Assembly (NCBI RefSeq): GCF_963678635.1
Contig: NC_087071.1
Location: 9,469,842 to 9,533,841, forward strand
Direction of reading: 5' to 3'
DNA: 64,000 nucleotides
From: Symsagittifera roscoffensis
Taxonomy: Eukaryota; Xenacoelomorpha; Acoela; Convolutidae
Numbering within the stretch: position 1 is the stretch's first letter; every line of letters starts with the position of its first letter. The position numbers were made by a program, and so were the translations under genes. Below the pieces are notes generated by a model. The model was given only the letters and a program-made list of their open reading frames with translations. It made no database searches and had not been told where the DNA came from. Below, one piece after another: positions 55,992 through 64,000 of the stretch.

Positions 55992-56360
55992 TTATAATTT
56001 GGGCAAATTTGCAGATACTTTCGACATCGGCAGAACCCATGGTTCAATAACTCCTGACACCAATATGTAAATATTTGCTGAAGTATGCTCGACTCGTTCC
56101 CAGTTCAAATCTTTGAAACTATCTTCAAACTCGAATTTGAAAGCTTTAATTGCAACCCAAACAAAACCAAAGCAACCTCTGAATGCAACGCAAATCTTTC
56201 TTCTAAAGTTCCAAGCGAGGAGAATGTTTTCATCATTCAGATAAACGGAGTCGACGCGCTGCAATCCGTGATTCGTAGGTCTCAATTGAGAACATACGCT
56301 TCGATGGTAAATGTTTATAGTATTTGTTGAGGAATAAGTCATAGCGATGATGCTTAGATC
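55992..56360 (-). pseudogene. TRIM-like copy 3, last exon (intact)
   Basis: Acceptor AAATCAG, phase 0, 122 residues then stop. It encodes DLSIIAMTY, NHGLQRVDS, AWNFRRKICVAF and EPWVLPM. The exon is undamaged, so the gene was disabled recently or the upstream lesions are bypassed. Confidence 0.75.
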
Positions 56361-58577
56361 CTGATTTACAGAGTGTGTGATTGAATTGGTAAACCTATCA
56401 ACACTTCGACTTCGTAAAAAAGGCATCTTTTTGTTCCGACCACTCTCGTAGATCGGGAAGGAAATATGGCCTAAAGTTTTTTCTCGCCCATTTTTGGCTG
56501 CCTGAAAAGCACGTACAAGGTTGACGCCCTTTGTGTCACATCAAAACCCTTTTTTCTCTTCAATCCGACAGTGAAAGAAAAATAATTTCAAAAGATCTCT
56601 CAATGTCGAAAAAAACGGATTTGACTATGCTCTACTATGATACACTGTGATTCCAACAAATTTTCATATAAACCGCTTGCTTTTTGTAAAAAAAACCTAG
56701 CCACATGACGGGTATGCTCTAAACACTGAACTAAATAGACAAGTATGGGCAATAACGTCAACAAAAGCGAAGCAAAGCCCTTAATTAGAAAATTATCAGC
56801 CCAACATTTGATCACTATTTGCAACAGCAGTTAGTATTTTTTTCGTTCGATTTGGGGGCAAGCAAGTTGCGAAACAATTATTTGTCTTCTACCTAATTCG
56901 TTGAATTACCCTCTGAAACGCGTCCAGTTTGTTATGCTCCTTGTTAAGTTCATTATCAAGAGCACACCTATCTCCTTGTCATTCACCAAATAGTTTTTAT
57001 GGAATACTATAGGAAATACGTTATCAGAAAACGAAATCAAACACAAAAAAAGTGGTCAAAAAGAATTCTTGGTGAAAAACAGAAGCAATATTTTCTTTGC
57101 AAAACTCTTGTGTTTTCAGAAATGCGTCAAGTCTGATAATGAATCTTAAGTATGCAACAAATGATACTTCATAGTAATTTGCGAAACAGAATTAAAAAAG
57201 AAAGCTGGAAAAAGAAAAATAAAAACTGTTTTGACGATTTTTACTGAAACGCCTCACAAAAAGCTCAAGAAACACTTGTTAAATTTTAGGCAGCCGTAAA
57301 AATAAGCAAAACGAAAACTGGCAAAAAGAATCAGTGGAAATTTTTTTAGCCTAATCACTGTTTTCTTAACTTACTGCTAGCTTAATCAAGCAAACAAAAA
57401 ACTTTTTAGAAAAAAGGTTTTGATTAAAAAAATATCACGTGAATAAGTTTTGAACGGAGGAAAAGTCTAGTCATCAGTTAAAACGCTCCTTTCGGTTTCA
57501 ATGGTAATGACAATGACTATCTCCGGGAAAATTAAGGCCGAATTTCAGCGAGCGTTTAGTCGTCGCAGACAAAATAATTAAAACACGACTTTTGGTAATA
57601 TATCAAACTACTATTGTCAATTATCAATTTAGCAACCTTCATAAACCTTTTAAAAATCGAACAGATTCATAAGAAGCAAGGACGTTAAAAAGCACGCAAA
57701 AATTTTTTAATGAAAATTTATAAAAAGAAAACAAATTAACGGTTCATCCTTTAGATTTACACACTGAGGCGAAGCTGAGCTTCGTACCACTTGCAATATA
57801 GCAAGATTGAAGCCGCATGACCCTCAAGAAGTAGCAAAGATAACTTCCAACAATAAAACAAAAACTAGAAAAACAATAAATGAAAAAATAGAAGTTCCTT
57901 TTAGAGTTTTGAATATTCAAAATAATTCAAAAAATTTTGAATATTCGAAAAAGAGCGCGTCTTTCTTTCGTGCACTTTGAACAACAATTCAAATATTTTA
58001 GATAAATTTTCAAAAAATGCAATAAAATTTCCACGAAAAGTTTGCTAACTCAAGTAGCAATTGTGGTATTCATATAATGAAAAAAAGCAGCTGAATCAAG
58101 AAAAAGAGAGTTGGTGATACATGATCTAAGCCGTCAAATCAGCAGACAGACGATAGTCCGAAAGAACAAAGTTTTTAGTTAAAAAAAAGTGTCGGCACGG
58201 ATTAAAACCCTCAGGCCGTGATCGTCTCAAGCTTATATGTTACCTCTACAGGGTAAATTAAGATGTGCTGGACGGTAAATTAAATTTAAATTTTTATTAA
58301 TCAAGTCAAAACACGTGGGTAGCTCTTCAACTGAAAAAGTAATTAAAATTTTTAAAAATCCGGCGAGTAAGCAGACAAAGAAGAAAAATTTAATTCTGAA
58401 AAAAAATTCCCAGTAACAAACATTGCACTCGATAGTTAAATTTGAACTTTTATGATATTGAGCATGTCTGTAGCATATAAACTGCTGTCAAATGAAAAAA
58501 TTCTGTCTGGATACAAGAAAAAAAACGATATACAAATTTGTTCGTAAATATATCATACACCAATTGCACATTCTAAC
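56361..58577. other. Intron 2 of TRIM-like copy 3
   Basis: Contains a hairpin repeat (57765-57800) and, at 58194-58255 on the minus strand, a tRNA-like relic (gaggtaac...gcttgagacgatcacggcc...) related to 24117-24172. Nothing else recognised. Confidence 0.55.
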
Positions 58578-60085
58578 CTTAGAGCACGCTAGCTGAACAG
58601 GTTTCTCTTCACATGAAATATTTTCAAAACCCTCCAATTCATGAAATGCTCGAACAACTTCCAATTCTGGATCCCAAATTAGACAATTTGGCTCTGGATT
58701 GCTGAATAAGTGAAGACAGTTGGATGGTATAACACTGGGAAAAGGTTCCGATAATGAAAATAACTTCACGTTTGGTGGATAGAAACTAAGAAAAACAATG
58801 AAATTTCTCTCAACAGACAGTAAGGCAAGATACCTCAAATTTTGATCACTTGACAAATTTCTAAACGGGACTGGCTTAATTTGAGAAAAGCGTTTTGGTT
58901 TGACTTTCGAGTAACATTTCCGCTTGAGGTAAAATCGTTCACCAGATTCATCTTCTTCACAATGATAACAAAAACACGCAAACTTTGATAAGTGTTGATT
59001 CCATTTTTTCAGGCAGTTTTTACAGTCCTTCGGTTCAAAATAGCTCACAGCCAATGAAACCTAAAGTTTCTTATTTTCAAGTTTCGCAACCGCACAATAC
59101 TCACCTTCTAAAGGACAAAAAAGGTAATTATCACCTATAACAACAGTTTTCCATTTACATTTCGCGACAGTCAATTCATAAAAGGGCCGGATAAAAGTTT
59201 CTGCCCATTTCATATTTTCTAAAATTTCGTGAATACAACTACTTAAAGTAGCAACGAATGTTCGCTCTTGAATTTCGATATGAAATGGAACACTGTAAAC
59301 ATGAATTTTTAAGCTCTCTTTTTGACAATCCAGAGATTGTTGCAATTTTTCTTCAAATCTATTGAATTTTTCAACCAAAACCCCATCTGAAGTTTGAAGA
59401 TTTTCCCGCAGTGAAAGAACCAAAGAGTAACTTTCATTCATTAATTCAGCAAGCTTTGCCACTTTTGCAACTGCTGACAAACTTATTTTATCAAAATTGT
59501 TGTCAATTCTTCCAAATTCAGTTCATATTGTTCTGACTTTAACAAATTTCTCACATATTTGCCAATAATTCCGACAAGAATATCAACTGTTCGGCTTCCA
59601 TTGAACTCTTCAGAGCACTTATTACGTTCTTTTACCGCGTTCTGTAGTATCATTTGCTGAAATTTCGTATCTTTACTCAGAAGTTCAAACTTTCCCAGAT
59701 ACTCAAACAATTTGCTTCTATTTTCTTTCCCTTTTTCGGCAACCGTGATAACATTATGGTTCAAATGAGCCAAAAGACACTTGTTGCACAAAATAAGCGT
59801 ACACGTTTTGCAAAATAAGTCGTTAATAATCTTGTGTTTATCACAAACTGATACAGTATAGCCTCTGTGGTCCAATACATTATGCCCGCGACGAACGTGC
59901 GAAGATATGCATGCATCGCAAAACTTTTTGATGGTGTCACTAGACTCATTACAAGTGGAACAAGCCAAAAATTCCTCCGAGCTTGCTTCAAGTTCACAAT
60001 TTGAGCACTTTGATTCAAATAAAAACGTATTTTCAGTAGAAGTCGTGCTTCCGTGATCCAAATCTTCAGGTGAGTTCATTTCCAT
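58578..60085 (-). pseudogene. TRIM-like copy 3, fused exon 1-2
   Basis: It starts M-E-M-N-S-P at 60085, has B-box ligands at CSNC, CSTC, FCDAC and CDKHKIINDLFCKTC, and ends after ACSK at a GT donor. It contains the frameshift and the TAG described for the whole pseudogene. Confidence 0.75.
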
Positions 60086-61034
60086 TCAACTAACTGAACC
60101 TTAATAAAAGCGCATGCAACAACACTGAGGCGAATTTCAATTCGCAAACAAGCAAAAATGACAATATTTTTGAACCGTTTGACTATAAAAATATGAGCAA
60201 ATGCTTAAAATTCTGAGCTAAGGTTTAAATAAAAACTTCAAGCTTTAAAATGCAGACCAACGAAAACATTTCTACTGGTGGTCAGGTCTATTGGAGGTCG
60301 GTTCTGTTAGTAGCAGGGGCGCATTCGATGAAGTCAAAAGTTTCCAAAAAATTCCAAAAAACGGAATTTTGACCAAATTTTTCATATTTATGATTGCGGC
60401 GAAGAAATTTTGTCAGAATAGGGTCTTCAGGGTTCTGAGAGGGCGCGGAAAATCAATTGGTCGACCTTGAAAAAAATTTTCAACATTTTTTGAAATTTCA
60501 CTCACATGAGATTTAAAAAATGGCCTGAAAAATACGATGACTGATAGCCCAGGACATACAATTTTGACCATAGTGACATTGCAAAAAAATTCTATGTAAA
60601 AACGAACGGATAAAAATTCTTGAAGTTTACCTTTTATTTTCGAAGGCGCTACTTTCATCTTCACGAGCTAGTCATTCATAGCTTTATTCTCAAAATAATT
60701 TAAAATCGCTTTTCCGAGTTGATTGTTCGGCAAGAACAGTAATTTGGTTTGAAACAAATTAAAACACAGACCATTTTTTCACAGAACTGATAAAAAATTT
60801 AACAAAATTGGTTATTGCCGCACACATCAAGACCGGTTGTATGTCAACTTTAAGTTAGACAATCATATATCTAACCTGAATTTTGGCATATAACTTCAGC
60901 AACGACTCTAAACACAGCGTTTTTGACTATATGCTATAATCGGAAGAACAATTGGTTGCTGTTTGATAGGAAAAAGGTTCTATGAATATCTCATTTTTTC
61001 AATTTTATTTTAATCGTTTTTAAGAAGAAAAAAG

Positions 61035-61195
61035 AGAGCACCTAGTTTCTAATTGTTTAATCAACGAGCTATGAAAGAGCAAGCCAAGCTCAGACTGTAG
61101 CCTAGTTTCTAAATGTTTAACCGACGAATTCAAAGAGAGCAAAGCAAACTCAGATTGAAACCTTGTGTCTAACTGTTTATTCAACAAACACACGC
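61035..61195. repeat. Three imperfect tandem units of about 60-65 bp
   Basis: Each has 'ctagtttctaa.tgttta' and 'gagagcaa.gc.aactcagattg'-like parts; the third is most diverged. Confidence 0.6.
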
Positions 61196-62009
61196 TTCCT
61201 CTGCTTTGAGATTCAAATGACATCAACTGAATTATAAAAATTTCCGACCACTTTTCTTGATACAATATAATTAAGCTTTTTAGCAAAGATTGCCCATAGA
61301 AGTGAAGCTGCGCTTCGAACACACTAGCAAGAACATTACAAAAAAACACCGACTATTCGAATGTAAAAGCACATGCTATCAAAAAGCCGTAAAGGTGCCC
61401 CAAAACTGGCACCAAAAATCGCGACTTCGGTTAGAAAAAAAAAGAATAGTCGTAGTATAACACTAACGCTCACTAAAGTCGCTAGTGTAATCAGCTAGTG
61501 ACTTACAGAGCTTCCAAATGATGCCCCACTCGGACTCGTCTGACAACTATGTCTTGTACCTGATTTCTCGAGAAACAAAAAAGAACAAAACAAAAAACCA
61601 AAGTTCCTATCCACTATCTGAAATTGAGAAAAAGAATAGGTAATTGTTGTGCAAGTAGCACATACGTGTCTGATTACAACCCCTTTCGCAGACGTTTTCA
61701 AATTGTGTTCTTTCGTATTTTAGTAATGACAATATGGCGTTAATTTTATTTGAAATTTGAATCTTAAAAAAATAAAGAATCAGATTTAAAAATGAACACA
61801 GAGGCGAAACTGCACTTTGCAAACAAAAGCAAGTGTAGCTCTAAAAGGGTCAAACAGGAAAAAAGGTAAAACAATTTTTTTTTAATGTACTGATGCGAAA
61901 GTTTCCAAAGTTTCCGAAAACGTACAAAATATCAAAAAAGCCTTCCTGCTTCGACCAACTAAATTTTTCTACAACAATTAGTGAGTAGCCGCTATGAAAA
62001 AAAAGAGTC

Positions 62010-62700
62010 TACGACATGGCCTTTGGATTGAACTTTTTATCTCAGATTTTCCAGGATAGTTTTTGAGAAAAGTCAAAAAGTTTCAATAAACGTTCAAGCT
62101 TTCCAAATTGAACAATTTTTATGGACATAGCATTTTTTTTACAAAAAATTGAAAGTAACCGTATAAGCATTTACGAGTCCTAACACCAGAATTTGCGACT
62201 GGTTCCCTTAATTTAAGATTTGGCAAGGTAGATTTCGATTAAAAAAATTCCAAACACCGGTCAAAATTCCGAAGTTTGGAATTTATCTAAGGCCATAACT
62301 TTTTTTCTACAAAAATTAGGGCAAAAAAGTTAAAGCATGGGATCTCCTTAAAACATTCTTTTGACTGATTCATTAATCTCAGACTAGGCCAGTGTAGTTT
62401 TTGAGAGAGAAAAAAATCGAAAATGGGTAAAAATTCCCCTACTGAAAATTGCGAAGTCTGTAGAACGTCCAATGAAGTAAAAAAAAAAGACTAGAGGGGT
62501 TTACAAACTATTACGAGAGTAACAGATCTTTCTATTGGTGCCAATTTATAGAAATCGAGAGAGTAGTTCTGCAGAAACCTAATTTTTTTGCGAAAAGAGC
62601 AAAAATTTTCATAAGCGTCTCAAAAAATAATCATAAAAAACCAAATCGCATACGTTTTTCATCGTACCCATTTTTGTCACTCAGGAACTAGCCAACAAAA
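62010..62700 (+). repeat. Diverged tandem block repeat
   Basis: Same block type as 53540-54480 ('ccataactttttttctacaa', 'gg.tagtttttgagag', 'catacgtttttcatcgta' at its end like 7045-7075). No coding content. Confidence 0.55.
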
Positions 62701-62719
62701 AACCAGATACAACGATACA

Positions 62720-63115
62720 ACGTTACTGTGCAAGTAGCACAGAATGTTCCTACTATAGTCTTTAGAAAACTACGGTTTAGAAAATTATATTGTTGCAGAC
62801 AAATTTTGAATTTTTTGAAGTTTTTGGTTCCCAAAGTTAAGCTAAAAATTCAAAAAAATATTGTTACTTGCTTGAAGTTACGTTTTAATGTCTTAAATTA
62901 GGCATAATTCAGCTGTTGTAAGCATGTTTGCTAGCTTTATTCGCTCGACTTAAGACGAAAAATCAAAAAAGTTCAAACCGGTTTTTCTCGACACTAAAAA
63001 AAATTTAGGAAAATATTAATGTGGTTCGAACCACGACTGAACGAGCTTTAATATTTTATATCACTCAACCCAGTTCGATGATTATTTGTGGTACCTGATT
63101 TTGCGTTAAAAACAA
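62720..63115 (+). repeat. GTGCAAGTAGCAC repeat, copy
   Basis: Starts tactgtgcaagtagcacag and ends gtggtacctgattttgcgtt, colinear with 13885-14310 ('gctttattcgctcga', 'ttctcgacact.a'). Confidence 0.65.
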
Positions 63116-63571
63116 ATGGAAAACAGGCGAAGTTGCACTTCGCATACAAGCAAAAATATGACCGATAACGCTACTGGGAAAAACTGAATGAGTAAAACTT
63201 TGAGTCTACAAAAATTCATAAGTTACGCACGCCAATTATGAGTTTACATAATTGCTAAGAGACGCAAGCCAATTATGACACATTAGCAGTACCAGTCAAT
63301 TTGAAAAAAAAATTCACCAACTAAAATGCCTCAATGAGCCCTTTTATTTGCAATTTAGGTTGAAAAGTGGATGCCGTAATAAGACACTACGCTCCGTTGC
63401 GTAAACAGGGCTAGTATTGCCGTAGCTTTTAGTGTTACTTGGTGTTCAAAACTACTCAAATCATGCACCTCTCTGAAATTAAAATTAAAATTGAAAAAGT
63501 GCAAGAATTTTATTAGAAACTGGTAAAACTTCACGGTTATTTTAAAATACCGCTTTAATCTCGACGCTACC

Positions 63572-63668
63572 GGCTGGACCCCATGTGAATCTTTTTGTGA
63601 AGATGATTTCGCTTGTAAAACACCGGAATACACTCGAAATTGCAGTTGCGATAAGAACTATTTATATT
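63572..63668 (-). CDS. Possible orphan exon (uncertain)
   Basis: On the minus strand a frame reading LIATAISSVF, then EIIFTKRFTWGPAGSVEIKA, ends at GTATTT, a possible donor. The residue mix looks protein-like, but no family is recognised, no initiator ATG is present and the acceptor is weak. It could be the last visible exon of a gene beyond the window or chance. Confidence 0.15.
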
Positions 63669-64000
63669 AAACCCGGCTGTTCTAAACCAAAAACAATACA
63701 AAAAATTGAGTGAACACTATAAAAACTTAAACGCCCAATTTAACATCTATACAAGGATCCAGGTAATCCATACAGGACCTCGTCTTCAAGTCCTATGGGG
63801 GGTTACTAACGAAATAGAGAAAACATATGGCTATGAAAATAAATTCGTGAACCGTATAGTACATATGCTGAAGATCATAAGTATATATGCAGAAGTATAT
63901 AAAGATTGATGAAGCCTTCTGCCAAAATTATTTAAACTTATGACACAAAATTTACATGATTTACAATAATTTTTTCTACTTTTTTACAACAGAAAAATAA

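Larger units (their letters stand above)
55992..60085 (-). pseudogene. TRIM-like copy 3, broken by a frameshift and a stop
   Basis: Two segments, 58578-60085 and 55992-56360. The first merges what are exons 1 and 2 in copies 1 and 2: the frame runs straight through the intron-1 position (LAHLNHN), so that intron has been lost. Both B-boxes keep their ligands. Reading breaks at about 59483-59495, where one base is missing in a run of A relative to the paralogues, and again at an in-frame TAG (59061-59063) at a position that is coding in copies 1 and 2. After it the same frame resumes with the CKNC...CYHC pair, SEPFP, NPEPNCLIWDPELEVV and a normal GTTAGA donor. The last exon is intact. One lesion could be a sequencing error; two make a young pseudogene likely. 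Confidence 0.75.

Noticed and set aside
59061-59104. A 44-base intron (GTGAGT...CTTTAG) that would remove the TAG in TRIM-like copy 3
   Set aside because: The same residues are coding in copies 1 and 2, and removing 44 bases shifts the frame into another stop within ten codons.

Overview
The window reads as nuclear DNA of an animal: strongly AT-rich, with interrupted genes, GT-AG introns from 41 bases to about 6 kb, and very many short non-autonomous mobile elements. Every recognisable gene lies on the minus strand. Two findings narrow the organism. Introns of the form GA-AG and GC-AG sit beside ordinary GT-AG introns, and a 41-base intron sits in the same gene as multi-kilobase ones. Permissive G*-AG splicing is known from appendicularian tunicates (Oikopleura) and from the copepod Eurytemora. 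I favour a large-genome, repeat-rich appendicularian, but this is inference and a calanoid copepod is the main alternative.

Layout, following the minus-strand genes from low to high coordinates. (1) 527-12727: secreted alpha-carbonic anhydrase, 8 exons, 333 residues, active site complete except that Tyr replaces the proton-shuttle His. (2) 15836-20628: CHCHD4/MIA40-type oxidoreductase of the mitochondrial intermembrane space, with CFC instead of CPC and an optional lysine-rich exon. (3) 28007-36690: multiple inositol polyphosphate phosphatase (MINPP1 type), 7 exons, 515 residues, N-terminal membrane anchor, with one GA-AG and one GC-AG intron. (4-6) 39340-42668, 46653-52935 and 55992-60085: a tandem trio of RING-less double-B-box (TRIM-like) genes with coiled coil and an unfamiliar C-terminal module holding a conserved CxxC...CxxC pair. 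The third has lost intron 1 and carries a frameshift and a stop codon, so it is probably a pseudogene.

The exon models of the five intact genes join with matching splice phases into one open frame each. For four of them this is strong internal evidence; the MIA40 model has one doubtful exon.

The rest is repeat. Helitron/Helentron-like elements carry an array of units of about 150 bp, some with (TATC)n tracts (7.2-9.0, 21.9-23.1, 43.6-45.4 kb, and a remnant at 40.3 kb). Two have recognisable empty sites elsewhere in the window. MITE-like elements leave 9-10 bp target duplications (12.2, 34.6, 37.1, 43.0, 43.5-45.6 kb). There are large foldbacks at 10.0-10.8 and 29.2-30.1 kb, a tRNA-derived SINE with an 11-bp target duplication at 33.1 kb, further tRNA-like relics, and a short hairpin repeat scattered in at least ten copies. 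The genes share no obvious pathway; only the three B-box genes are related by descent.
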